Origin: an uncultured Collinsella sp.
GTDB taxonomy: Bacteria; Actinomycetota; Coriobacteriia; Coriobacteriales; Coriobacteriaceae
Length of the DNA: 21,572 bases
Assembly: GCA_900755005.1 (NCBI GenBank)
Contig: CAAEEX010000029.1
Location: forward strand, 1-21,572
Direction of reading: 5' to 3'
This document shows positions 7,296 to 15,821 of this stretch, piece by piece. A program made the translations under genes and the position numbers. Under the pieces are notes generated by a model. The model ran no database searches. It saw only the letters and a list, made by a program, of their open reading frames with translations, and had not been told where the DNA came from. Each line of letters starts with the position of its first letter. Within the stretch, counting starts at the first letter, position 1.

Positions 7296-9542
7296 ATGAC
7301 ACTCGTATCCAAGACTTTTGAGCTGTACGGCAAGACCTACACCTTTGAGTCGGGCGAGCTTGCCAAGCAGGCCACCGGCGCCTGCCTGGTCAAGCAGGGC
7401 GACACCACGATGCTCGACACCGTGGTCGTCTCCAAGGAGCGCAAGAACTACGACTTCTTTCCGCTGACCGTCGACTTCAACGAGAAGATGTACGCCGCCG
7501 GCCGCATCCCGGGTGGCTACCTCAAGCGTGAGGGCCGTCCCAGCGAGAAGGCCACGCTCACCGCGCGCATGATCGACCGTCCGATTCGCCCGAGCTTCCC
7601 GGACGGCTTCCGCAACGAGGTACACATCGTCGCTACCTCGCTCGTCGCCGACCAGGTCAACCCCTTTGACGTCATCAACGTCATGGGTGCTTCCCTGGCC
7701 ATGACGCTCGGCGGCGTGCCCTTCGAGGGCCCGCTTGCCTGCGTGCGCATCGGCCGCAACGTGGAGACCGGCGAGTTTATCGTTAACCCCACCTATGAGG
7801 AGCGCGAGAACTCCGATCTGGACCTGGAGCTGGGCGGCTCTGCCGACTTCATCTCGATGGTCGAGGCCGGCGCCGAGGAGATCTCCGAGGACGACATGCT
7901 CGCCGCCATGAAGTTTGGCCAGGAGGCCCTTGCTGCCTTCTGCCAGGCTCAGGACGAGTTTGTCGCCGAGTGGGAGCAGGTCAACGGCGCTATCGTCAAG
8001 AAGGAGTACCCGCTCGACCAGCCCGTCGAGGAGGTCCAGGAGCGCATCTTCGCCCACTACGACGAGATGGCAGCCGCCCTTCGCGACGCCGACAAGCTCT
8101 CCCGTATCGGCAAGGTCGAGGCTCTGAAGGAGTCCATCCGTGCCGAGTTCACCGAGGAGGAGCAGTCCGCTTGGGAGCGCGAGATTCCCGTGGCGCTCAA
8201 GAAGCTCGAGAAGAAGGCTATGCGTACCATGGTCGTCGAGACCGGCGAGCGCGTCGACGGCCGTGCCGCCGATGAGATTCGCCCCATCATGGTGAAGGAT
8301 AACTACCTGCCGCTCGTTCACGGCTCCGGTCTGTTCCAGCGTGGCCAGACCCAGGTGCTTTCCGTCTTGTCGCTCGGTATGCTCAACGAGGGCCAGCGTC
8401 TGGATACCATCGAGCCCACCGAGGGCAAGCGCTACATGCACCACTACAACTTCCCGCCGTTCTGCACCGGCGAGACCGGCCGCATGGGCAGCCCCAAGCG
8501 CCGCGAGATCGGCCACGGCAACCTGGCCGAGCGCGCTTTGCTTCCGGTGCTCCCCGACGAGAACGAGTTCCCCTACGCCATCCGCGTGGTCTCTGAGGTC
8601 ATGGAGTCCAACGGCTCCTCTTCGATGGCTTCGACCTGCGGCTCCACGCTCGCCCTTATGGACGGCGGCGTGCCCATTAAGCGCCCGGTCTCCGGTATCG
8701 CCATGGGCCTGATCCAGGAGGAGGGCAAGACCGTGGTCCTGTCCGACATCCAGGGTCTCGAGGACTTCCTGGGCGACATGGACTTTAAGGTCACCGGCAC
8801 CACCGAGGGCATCACTGCCCTGCAGATGGACAACAAGGCCACCGGCCTTACCTTTGACATCTTGGCCCGCGCCCTGCAGCAGGCCAAGGAGGGTCGCGCC
8901 TTCATCCTTCAGAAGATGCTCGATGTGATCCCCGAGCCGCGCCACACCACGCGCAGCACCGCCCCGCGCATCGTCTCCATCCAGGTTCCGACCGATAAGA
9001 TCCGCGACGTCATCGGTTCCGGCGGTAAGGTCATCCGTGGCATCCAGGACGAGACTGGCGCTTCGGTCGACATCCAGGAGGACGGCACCGTCTTTGTCGG
9101 CGGCACCGGCGAGTCCGTCGATCAGGCTGTCGAGCGTATCAAGCTCATCATCAAGGTTCCCGAGCCGGGCGAGGAGTACACCGGTCGCGTGGTATCCATC
9201 CAGCCCTTCGGTGCCTTCGTGAATCTGCTGCCTGGTAAGGACGGCCTGCTGCACATCTCCCGCGTCGCCAAGGGCCGCGTGGAGAAGGTCGAGGACGTCC
9301 TCAACGTCGGCGACGAGGTCAAGGTCGTCGTCATCGAGGTCGACGATCGCGGCAAGATCTCACTCGATCGTCTTGACAAGCCCGAGGCCCCGGCTCGCGC
9401 CGAGGGTGCCTCCGAGGGCGACGGCGAGCACTTCCAGCGCCGTGAGCGTCCGCGTCGCGAGCGCTCCGAGCGGAGCGACCGTCCGCGCCGTCCCGGCGAC
9501 AACGGAGGCCGCAAGCCCCGCCGTCACCACGACGCCGAGTAA
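7296..9542 (+). CDS. pnp: Polyribonucleotide nucleotidyltransferase (PNPase)
   Basis: Phosphorolytic 3'-to-5' exoribonuclease that also adds tails, and a core enzyme of mRNA decay. The 748-residue protein has two RNase PH-like domains around a helical linker, a KH domain with GSGG at 574-577 and an S1 domain (about 625-697, GRVVSIQPFGAFVNLLPG). In the second catalytic core, LGDMDFK carries D496 and K498 and D490 precedes it; these align with the metal ligands D486, D492 and K494 of the E. coli enzyme. ATG 7296 follows AAAGGAG by 4 bases. Unlike the roughly 710-residue E. coli protein, it ends with about 50 residues rich in Arg, Glu and Gly (RRERPRRERSERSDRPRR), probably disordered. Confidence 0.98.
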   Translation: MTLVSKTFELYGKTYTFESGELAKQATGACLVKQGDTTMLDTVVVSKERKNYDFFPLTVDFNEKMYAAGRIPGGYLKREGRPSEKATLTARMIDRPIRPSFPDGFRNEVHIVATSLVADQVNPFDVINVMGASLAMTLGGVPFEGPLACVRIGRNVETGEFIVNPTYEERENSDLDLELGGSADFISMVEAGAEEISEDDMLAAMKFGQEALAAFCQAQDEFVAEWEQVNGAIVKKEYPLDQPVEEVQERIFAHYDEMAAALRDADKLSRIGKVEALKESIRAEFTEEEQSAWEREIPVALKKLEKKAMRTMVVETGERVDGRAADEIRPIMVKDNYLPLVHGSGLFQRGQTQVLSVLSLGMLNEGQRLDTIEPTEGKRYMHHYNFPPFCTGETGRMGSPKRREIGHGNLAERALLPVLPDENEFPYAIRVVSEVMESNGSSSMASTCGSTLALMDGGVPIKRPVSGIAMGLIQEEGKTVVLSDIQGLEDFLGDMDFKVTGTTEGITALQMDNKATGLTFDILARALQQAKEGRAFILQKMLDVIPEPRHTTRSTAPRIVSIQVPTDKIRDVIGSGGKVIRGIQDETGASVDIQEDGTVFVGGTGESVDQAVERIKLIIKVPEPGEEYTGRVVSIQPFGAFVNLLPGKDGLLHISRVAKGRVEKVEDVLNVGDEVKVVVIEVDDRGKISLDRLDKPEAPARAEGASEGDGEHFQRRERPRRERSERSDRPRRPGDNGGRKPRRHHDAE

Positions 9543-9565
9543 CAGCCGCATATAAGCAGCTCATC

Positions 9566-9596
9566 AAGGGCGACTCCGGACAGGGGTCGCCCTTTT
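9566..9596 (+). terminator. Intrinsic terminator after pnp
   Basis: A twelve-pair stem, AAGGGCGACTCC (9566-9577) with GGGGTCGCCCTT (9583-9594, one G-T pair), has loop GGACA and ends in TTTT (9593-9596). It lies 23 bases after the pnp stop and separates pnp from rnj. Confidence 0.9.
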
Positions 9597-9686
9597 GCTT
9601 GCGCCCGGGAGGGCCGCATATGAAGTTTCCTGCTCTACGGGAAACCGGCGGGATAGACCGGTTCAGATGGGGCTTTGATGCATGGG

Positions 9687-9715
9687 TGGTCTATTGGTGG
9701 GCAAATGGGTATCAT
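9687..9715 (+). promoter_or_regulatory. Candidate promoter of the rnj-ftsK operon
   Basis: TATCAT (9710-9715) matches five of six -10 bases. A weak -35, TGGTCT (9687-9692), lies 17 bases upstream. Transcription would start near 9722 and give a leader of about 113 bases. The weak -35 keeps confidence low. Confidence 0.38.
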
Positions 9716-9721
9716 ACTGTG

Positions 9722-9834
9722 GTTATTGCATCGACTCTGCGATGCATGTTTGTACGTTCCCGACGGTCGGTTTGCCAGAAGCGCCCCGTCGGTTGTTCCA
9801 GACCCGTTTCGAAGAAAGGAAACCACACTAACCT
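9722..9834 (+). promoter_or_regulatory. Structured rnj 5' leader
   Basis: No gene is seen between the pnp terminator and rnj. Two inverted repeats lie in the presumed leader: TGCATCG-ACTCTG-CGATGCA (9727-9746), and CCGACGG (9760-9766) with CCGTCGG (9786-9792) around a 19-base loop. The ribosome binding site AAAGGA (9815-9820) follows. It is 14 bases from the ATG, longer than usual. Leaders of major ribonuclease genes are often targets of their own product; that is an analogy, not something shown here. Confidence 0.45.
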
Positions 9835-11505
9835 ATGGCAGCTAAAAAATCATCTCCCTTGAAGATCATCCCGCTCGGCGGCCTTGATGGCATCGGCAAG
9901 AACATGACGGTCTTCGAGTGCGGCGACGACATGGTGCTCGTCGACGCCGGCCTCATGTTCCCCGATGACTCCCAGCCCGGTATCGACCTGGTGCTTCCCG
10001 ACTACACCTATGTTCTAGAGAACGAGGAGAAGCTCCGCGGTATCGTCGTCACCCACGGCCACGAGGACCACACCGGTTCGCTTCCGTATCTGCTGCAGGA
10101 CCTCAACAATAAGGTGCCCATCTTCTCGAGCAAGCTGACGCTTGGCTTTATCGAGGGCAAGCTTTCTGAGTTCCGCATCCGCGCACCCAAGTTCCGCGAG
10201 GTCAAGGGCGGCAGCCATGTCAACCTCGGCGGCATCTCGCTCGACTTCTTCTCGATGACGCACTCCATCCCCGGCGCTCTGGGCGTGTTCATCCGCACCA
10301 ATCAGGGCACCGTTATGCACACGGGTGACTTTAAGCTTGACCAGACGCCCATCGACGGCGTCACGCCCGACTATGCCGCTATCAGCCGCTTTGCCAAGCA
10401 GGGCATCGACCTGCTGCTTTCCGACTCTACCAACGCCACGGTTCCCGGCTTTACCAAGTCCGAGGCCGAGGTTGGTCCCAACCTGCTGCACGCCATCAAG
10501 AACGCCCCGGGTCGCGTGTTCGTCGCGTCGTTCTCGAGCCACATCCATCGTTTGCAGCAGATCTGCGATGCCGCCCGCAAGTGCGGCCGTAAGGTCGTTG
10601 TGACCGGTCGCTCCATGCTCACGAACACCCGCGTGGCGCGCGAGCTCGGTTATCTCAACATCGATGATGCCGATATCATCGATGCCTTCGATATCGATAA
10701 CCTGCCTGACGACAAGATCGTCGTCATGTGCACTGGTTCGCAGGGCGAGCCGCTGTCGGCTCTGTCCCGCATGGCCAATGGCGAGCACAAGACGCTCTCC
10801 ATTCACGAGGGCGATACCGTTATCCTCTCGGCAACTCCCGTTCCTGGCAACGAGAAGGCCGTCCAGCAGGTCGTCAACAGCCTGGCCAAGCTCGGCTGCG
10901 ACGTGTGGGATAAGAACCGCGCTCTCGTCCACGTCTCCGGTCACGGTAGCCAGGAGGAGCTCAAGCTCCTGATGGCCATGGCCAAGCCCACGTACTTTAT
11001 GCCGGTTCACGGTGAGGCCGTGCATCTGCGCGCCCATGCCCAGCTGGCCCGCAAGATGGGCATCAAGGACGATCATATCTTTATCCTCGATAACGGCGAC
11101 ACGCTCGAGATGCGCGGTGGTATCGTCAAGCGCGGCACGCCCGTCGAGTCCGGCGTCGTCTACGTCGACGGTCTGCGCATCGGCGATACCGACCCCATCG
11201 TCCTGCGCGATCGCCAGAAGCTCGCCAACGACGGTATGGTTACGGCTGTTGCCATCGTCTCCCTCAAACACAAGAAGATCGAGGCCATCGAGTTCTCGGG
11301 CCGCGGCGTTTCGTTTGCCATCGACGACCAGTTCTCCGAGGATGCCTCCGCGTCCATCATGAAGACGATCGAGAAGGGCAAGTTCAGCTTTACCAGCAGC
11401 GGTTCCGACGCCATTCGCAAGGCCGTGCGCGACTCGCTCTCCAACTTTATCTGGAGCCGTACGCGCACTCGCCCGATGATCATCCCGGTCGTCATGGAGG
11501 TTTAG
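9835..11505 (+). CDS. rnj: Ribonuclease J
   Basis: Dual endonuclease and 5'-to-3' exonuclease of mRNA turnover and rRNA maturation, of the metallo-beta-lactamase/beta-CASP family. The 556-residue protein has zinc-binding HGHEDH at 74-79, HTGD at 162-165, the beta-CASP region with CTGSQGEP, SGHGSQEE with H370, and MPVHGE with H392, then the RNase J C-terminal domain. ATG 9835 is the first start after an in-frame stop at 9829, so the start is firm even though the ribosome binding site is 14 bases away. The sequence ends only 1 base before the ftsK start codon, and its last codons supply the ftsK ribosome binding site. Confidence 0.97.
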   Translation: MAAKKSSPLKIIPLGGLDGIGKNMTVFECGDDMVLVDAGLMFPDDSQPGIDLVLPDYTYVLENEEKLRGIVVTHGHEDHTGSLPYLLQDLNNKVPIFSSKLTLGFIEGKLSEFRIRAPKFREVKGGSHVNLGGISLDFFSMTHSIPGALGVFIRTNQGTVMHTGDFKLDQTPIDGVTPDYAAISRFAKQGIDLLLSDSTNATVPGFTKSEAEVGPNLLHAIKNAPGRVFVASFSSHIHRLQQICDAARKCGRKVVVTGRSMLTNTRVARELGYLNIDDADIIDAFDIDNLPDDKIVVMCTGSQGEPLSALSRMANGEHKTLSIHEGDTVILSATPVPGNEKAVQQVVNSLAKLGCDVWDKNRALVHVSGHGSQEELKLLMAMAKPTYFMPVHGEAVHLRAHAQLARKMGIKDDHIFILDNGDTLEMRGGIVKRGTPVESGVVYVDGLRIGDTDPIVLRDRQKLANDGMVTAVAIVSLKHKKIEAIEFSGRGVSFAIDDQFSEDASASIMKTIEKGKFSFTSSGSDAIRKAVRDSLSNFIWSRTRTRPMIIPVVMEV

Positions 11506-11506
11506 T

Positions 11507-14284
11507 TTGGCGCGCGGATCTGCACAAAACGCCAAAGGCAATAAGGCCAACAACCAACCGGCATCTGCTAAGGGTGCCGGTTCCCATCTTCGTGCCAATA
11601 AGGGCCATGAGGCAGACTTCGACGATTTTGAGCCCTTGGTCGAGCCTTCGGCCAATCGCGATATCGCCGGTGTGGTCATCGCCGTTTTGGCGATCGCGTC
11701 CTTCATTGCCGTGATCTCTCCGGCAACAGCGCCCGTGACGGCTGCGGTTGCCGGTTTCTACCACCTGGGCTTTGGTCTGGGCGCCTACGTGCTGCCGATC
11801 GTCATCTTGCTGTTTGCCGCCACGCTCTTTTTGGGTGAGGACTCGCCGCTCAACGTGCGCTCTGTTGCGGGCGGCGCCTTGGTCTTTATCGCCGTCGTCT
11901 CCATTCTTTCGCTGATGGTGCCGGGCACGAGCGATTCGTGCGACCTTATGTTTACGCCGCAGAACCTTTCCGTGTCGGGCGGCTACATTGGCGCCTTTAT
12001 CGCAAGTGCCTTGCAAAACGCCCTGGGTAAACCTATCGCCATGGTTGTCTTGCTGGGGCTTGTCGTCGTTGGTTTGGTCATTATCGGCTTTTCGGTGGGT
12101 GGCGTTTTGCGCTCCGCACGCGATCGCGCTGCCGATTTTGCCGAGCGTCGACGTGCCGATGTCAATGCGAGCCCGTGGGGCGATGAAGAGGCCCTGTCTG
12201 TTCCCGGCGTCGCTCGTCCGCACCTGAGCATTCTGCGCCAGAAGGGGACTGACGCCGCGGTGACCACGGTCATGGGTGGCGATGTCGACCCGGTTTTGGA
12301 TGACGACGAGGACGATGACCCATTTGTCGACGTATCCGAGTCGGTTGAAGCCGAGCGCGCCAAGACCACGCTGCTGCCGCGCCGCCATGCCAAGAAGGGC
12401 AAGGCTGCGCCCAAGCTCAACACAAGCGAGCCCGACCCGTCTTGGTCCGATAGCGAGATTGAGCTCACCGAGGGTGACGACGAGGACGACGAGGCTCCGC
12501 TCGAGACCGCCAAGACAACCTTGCTGCCGCGTCGCCACGCCAAGCGCGGGCAGGTCACTGGACAGCTTTCGATGGAGGACGATCCGGACAAGGTTGACGA
12601 GTCCGAGCCGCCGTTTGCCGTGAACCCTGTTTCGGCCGCACCTCAGATTCCCGACTTCTTAAAGCATCCCAAGGTTGCCGATGCGCCTGCCACGAGTGCT
12701 GTCGAATCGGCTGCGGCTCGTGATGGGGGAGCGGACGGCGGCGCCGCAGATAACGAGGGCGAAGAAGAGGACGGCCTCAAGCTTCCGCCGCTCGAAATCC
12801 TACATGCCAACCCGCAGTCGGCTTCTGCCGCGTCTTCGGATAAGGAGCTGGAGCAGACCGCTGAGTCACTGCAATCCACCTTGCTTGAGTTTGGCCGCAG
12901 TGCCCGCGTGGTCGGCTGGATCGCCGGCCCCACGGTGACGACCTTTAAGCTGCAACCTGGCGAGGGCGAGCGCGTGAGCAAGATTTCGAGCCTCGAGGAC
13001 GATATTGCGCTTTCGCTCGCCGCCCAGTCGGTTCGTATCTTTGCCCCGATCCCCGGCACCTCGCTCGTGGGCATCGAGATTCCCAACCGCAAGCGCCAGA
13101 ACGTCAATCTGGGCGACGTGCTGCCCTATGTGAAGGGCGGTCCGCTCGAGCTTGCCATCGGCCGCGACGCCGAGGGCACGCCGGTCGTCGCCGACCTCGC
13201 CAAGATGCCTCACCTGTTGATCGCCGGTACGACCGGTTCTGGTAAGTCGGTGATGATCAATTCCATCATCACGACCTTGCTCATGCGCGCCCTTCCCGAG
13301 GACGTTCGCCTGATCATGGTCGACCCCAAGCGCGTCGAGCTTGCGGGCTATAACGGTCTGCCGCATCTCTATGTGCCCGTGGTGACCGAGCCCAAGCAGG
13401 CCGCGAGCGCCCTGCAGTGGGCCGTGTCCGAAATGGAGCGCCGCCTGAAGGTATTCGAACGCCTCAACGTCCGTAAGATTTCGACCTATAACGAAAAGCA
13501 GGCCGCCGGCGAGTTTGAGCATTACGACAACCCGCCGCAAAAGATGCCCTACCTGGTCATTATCATTGACGAGCTCTCTGACCTGATGATGGTCGCCGGT
13601 AAGGATGTCGAGGCCTCGATCGTGCGTATTGCACAGCTGGGCCGCGCCGCCGGTATTCACCTTATCGTTGCCACGCAGCGCCCCAGCTCCAACGTGGTGA
13701 CGGGCCTTATCAAGGCCAACATCACCAACCGCATCGCCTTTAACGTCGCCACGGGCATCGACTCGCGCGTCATCATCGACCAGATGGGTGCCGAGAAGCT
13801 CACCGGTTTGGGCGACATGCTGTTCTCCAAGGTCGACTGGGGCAAGCCCCGCCGTATCCAGGGCTGCTTTGTCTCGGACGACGAAATCAACGAGATTGTC
13901 GAGTTCGTCAAGTCGCAGAGCGAGCCCGACTACCACGAGGAGATTCTGTCCGCCGTGGCGCCCGCTTCCATGTCCATGGCTGGTGGCGGCGGCATTGTCC
14001 GCACCGGAGTCGCCGAGCCGCAAGACGATGATCCGCTCATTTGGGAAGCCGCCCATATTGTGGTGGAATCGCAGCTGGGCTCCACATCTGGCCTGCAACG
14101 CCGCCTGAAGGTTGGCTATGCGCGTGCCGGGCGTATTATGGACATGCTGGAAGAAAAGGGTGTCGTCGGCCCGCCCGACGGTTCCAAGCCGCGCGAGGTC
14201 CTGTTGGACGAGGAGGGGCTTGCCGCGCTGGAATCTGTCGACGCCGAGATGGCACGTGAAGATCGTGAGTTTGGAGGATTCTGA
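11507..14284 (+). CDS. ftsK: DNA translocase FtsK/SpoIIIE
   Basis: Hexameric septal ATPase that pumps chromosome ends into daughter cells. The 925-residue protein has four N-terminal membrane segments (about 52-71, 90-110, 119-139 and 175-199) and a long acidic cytoplasmic linker (about 210-450). The motor follows, with Walker A GTTGSGKS (574-581) and Walker B VIIIDELSD (D688/E689), then the gamma winged-helix domain (about 842-910), which reads polar DNA sequences such as KOPS/SRS in characterised homologues. The start is TTG 11507, supported by GGAGG (11496-11500) inside the last codons of rnj, 6 bases upstream. The linker contains a duplicated KTTLLPRRHAK motif. The gene shares 1 base with the rodZ-like gene (TGATG). 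Confidence 0.96.
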   Translation: MARGSAQNAKGNKANNQPASAKGAGSHLRANKGHEADFDDFEPLVEPSANRDIAGVVIAVLAIASFIAVISPATAPVTAAVAGFYHLGFGLGAYVLPIVILLFAATLFLGEDSPLNVRSVAGGALVFIAVVSILSLMVPGTSDSCDLMFTPQNLSVSGGYIGAFIASALQNALGKPIAMVVLLGLVVVGLVIIGFSVGGVLRSARDRAADFAERRRADVNASPWGDEEALSVPGVARPHLSILRQKGTDAAVTTVMGGDVDPVLDDDEDDDPFVDVSESVEAERAKTTLLPRRHAKKGKAAPKLNTSEPDPSWSDSEIELTEGDDEDDEAPLETAKTTLLPRRHAKRGQVTGQLSMEDDPDKVDESEPPFAVNPVSAAPQIPDFLKHPKVADAPATSAVESAAARDGGADGGAADNEGEEEDGLKLPPLEILHANPQSASAASSDKELEQTAESLQSTLLEFGRSARVVGWIAGPTVTTFKLQPGEGERVSKISSLEDDIALSLAAQSVRIFAPIPGTSLVGIEIPNRKRQNVNLGDVLPYVKGGPLELAIGRDAEGTPVVADLAKMPHLLIAGTTGSGKSVMINSIITTLLMRALPEDVRLIMVDPKRVELAGYNGLPHLYVPVVTEPKQAASALQWAVSEMERRLKVFERLNVRKISTYNEKQAAGEFEHYDNPPQKMPYLVIIIDELSDLMMVAGKDVEASIVRIAQLGRAAGIHLIVATQRPSSNVVTGLIKANITNRIAFNVATGIDSRVIIDQMGAEKLTGLGDMLFSKVDWGKPRRIQGCFVSDDEINEIVEFVKSQSEPDYHEEILSAVAPASMSMAGGGGIVRTGVAEPQDDDPLIWEAAHIVVESQLGSTSGLQRRLKVGYARAGRIMDMLEEKGVVGPPDGSKPREVLLDEEGLAALESVDAEMAREDREFGGF
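12359..12553 (+). repeat. Two 45-base direct repeats in the ftsK linker
   Basis: Copies at 12359-12403 and 12509-12553, starts 150 bases apart, encode AKTTLLPRRHAKKGK (285-299) and AKTTLLPRRHAKRGQ (335-349). They differ mostly at third codon positions, so the amino-acid motif seems to be maintained. Each copy is a basic island in an otherwise strongly acidic linker. Confidence 0.85.
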
Positions 14285-15795
14285 TGGCTGCACGCTTTGG
14301 TGACATGCTGCTCGAGCAGCGTCGCCGAATGGGCCTTTCCATTCAGCAGGTCGCCAACACCATCAAAATCAGGCCGCAGATCATCGAGTTTTTCGAGACC
14401 GGTAACTTTGCTTCGATGCCGCCGCGCGGCTATGCGCAGGGTATGATTTCGAGCTATGCTCGCTTTTTGGGCCTCAATCCGCGCGAGGTCGTCAATGCCT
14501 ACTTTGACGAACTGATGGCATACGAACGCGAGACGTCGCAGCAGGGCGGTCGTTTCCAGGACGCCGCCGGCTATGTCAATTCGCGTTCCTCCGTCGATAA
14601 CGGGCGCTTCCTGATGGTTCAGGGCGGTCGTTCGACTCGCTATGGACAGCGTCCTCAGCAGGCCGGTTATATTACCGAGACGGGTTCGGGCGAGGAGATT
14701 CGCTCGCAGCGTGACCGGTTCCGCAGTACGCCGATGCCCGAGGACCGTGCACTTCCCGCTGCCCGCGGCGTGGCGCGTGACCCTCGTGCCGGCTACGGCG
14801 ACGGCGGCTATTCCGATCGCGGTCACCGTGGTATCTCCACCGGACGCTCTCGCAGTGGCTATGCGGACGCCGATACCACGCAGGTGACGCCGCGTCTTCG
14901 CTCTCAACCACAGCCGTATGGCCAGCGCTCTTCGGCTCCGCGTGCGGGCCAGCGTGGCTATCAAGGCCGCGGTGAACTTGCGCCCCGCTCGGGTCAGCGC
15001 AGCCTTCAGGGCCAGGGTGGCTATTGCGGCCGTTCCGATAGCAATCGTGGCCGTATGCCTCAGGGAGGCGGCCGCAGCAGTTCCAGTCGTGGACGCGGCG
15101 GTTCCCGTGCTCCTCAAAACAACGGGCTCGATCCGCGTATCGTCTACGCCGGTATCGGTGCCGTGGCGTTGCTGCTGATCGTGCTCATCGTGGTACTTCT
15201 GCGCGGCTGCGCATCTTCGACGCCCGAGACCACGCCCGAGACGCCCACTGCTACCAAGACGGCGCCCAAGAAGTCTTCTAAGAAGACCGAAACGGTCGAC
15301 GAGGACGAAGACACCGATGAGGTGACGGATGAGTCGACCGATTCGGACGCCACCAAGACGACGGCTAAAAAGGAAGAAAACGAGGTAACGAAGGTCAAGG
15401 TCTCCGTTGCCAAGGGAAAGACCGCCTGGATTGAGGTCAAGGTCGATGGCAAGTCGGTCTATGGAGCCCAGGCGACTGGCCCCTTTGAGCAGGAGTACAC
15501 GCCTGAGTCCTCGATCGAGATCACCACGTCCAAGCCTTCCGATGTCACCGTTACCAAGAACGGCGAAAAGGTCCGTTACGATACCAAGACCTCGGGCGTG
15601 GCGCGTGTGACGATCACCGTTCCCAAGAAGGAGACGACTGGTTCCGAGAATGGTGAAAGTTCTGATGGTACCGACACCACCGATGGTGCCGACACCACCG
15701 ACGGCACCGATGCCCAGTCCACGGATGGCGCCGATACCGCAACTGACGGCCAGACGCCCACCGATTCTACCGACTATTCGTACGATAGCTACTAA
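14284..15795 (+). CDS. rodZ: RodZ-like helix-turn-helix membrane protein
   Basis: Probable bitopic cell-shape protein of the RodZ/YmfM type. The 503-residue product begins with a RodZ-type helix-turn-helix domain (about 3-72: LLEQRRRMGLSIQQVANTIK, then PRGYAQGMISSYARFLGL). Next come a cytoplasmic linker rich in Gly, Arg, Ser and Gln (about 92-280), one membrane segment (about 286-307), and a Thr/Asp/Lys-rich stalk. A beta-rich extracellular domain of DUF4115 type (about 365-450) and a repetitive TDG-rich tail ending in tyrosines follow. In E. coli RodZ the N-terminal domain binds MreB; whether MreB exists here is unknown, and some actinobacteria lack it. The start overlaps the ftsK stop by 1 base. 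The family call is firm for the N-terminal domain, less so for function. Confidence 0.8.
   Translation: MAARFGDMLLEQRRRMGLSIQQVANTIKIRPQIIEFFETGNFASMPPRGYAQGMISSYARFLGLNPREVVNAYFDELMAYERETSQQGGRFQDAAGYVNSRSSVDNGRFLMVQGGRSTRYGQRPQQAGYITETGSGEEIRSQRDRFRSTPMPEDRALPAARGVARDPRAGYGDGGYSDRGHRGISTGRSRSGYADADTTQVTPRLRSQPQPYGQRSSAPRAGQRGYQGRGELAPRSGQRSLQGQGGYCGRSDSNRGRMPQGGGRSSSSRGRGGSRAPQNNGLDPRIVYAGIGAVALLLIVLIVVLLRGCASSTPETTPETPTATKTAPKKSSKKTETVDEDEDTDEVTDESTDSDATKTTAKKEENEVTKVKVSVAKGKTAWIEVKVDGKSVYGAQATGPFEQEYTPESSIEITTSKPSDVTVTKNGEKVRYDTKTSGVARVTITVPKKETTGSENGESSDGTDTTDGADTTDGTDAQSTDGADTATDGQTPTDSTDYSYDSY
15664..15738 (+). repeat. TDG-type repeat in the rodZ-like gene tail
   Basis: Two 18-base units (15664-15681, 15682-15699) are nearly identical and encode DGTDTT and DGADTT. 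They are followed by two diverged partial units (from 15700 and 15724-15738). The result is an acidic, Thr-rich surface tail. Confidence 0.8.
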
Positions 15796-15821
15796 GCCGC
15801 TCGTACGCGAAAGGAAACATC

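Noticed and set aside
7248..9254. 668-residue minus-strand open frame under pnp
   Set aside because: It is antisense to PNPase, with a Leu/Gly/Asp/Val-rich composition expected from reverse-complementing GAC/GTC/CTC codons. No ribosome binding site or family resemblance was seen.
9619..9862. Open frame of about 80 codons in the pnp-rnj gap
   Set aside because: It overlaps the proposed promoter, leader hairpins and rnj start. Composition (Cys, Trp, Arg-rich) and codon use do not match the neighbours.
10015..11706. 563-residue minus-strand open frame under rnj
   Set aside because: Same shadow effect; it crosses the rnj-ftsK junction and has no domain.
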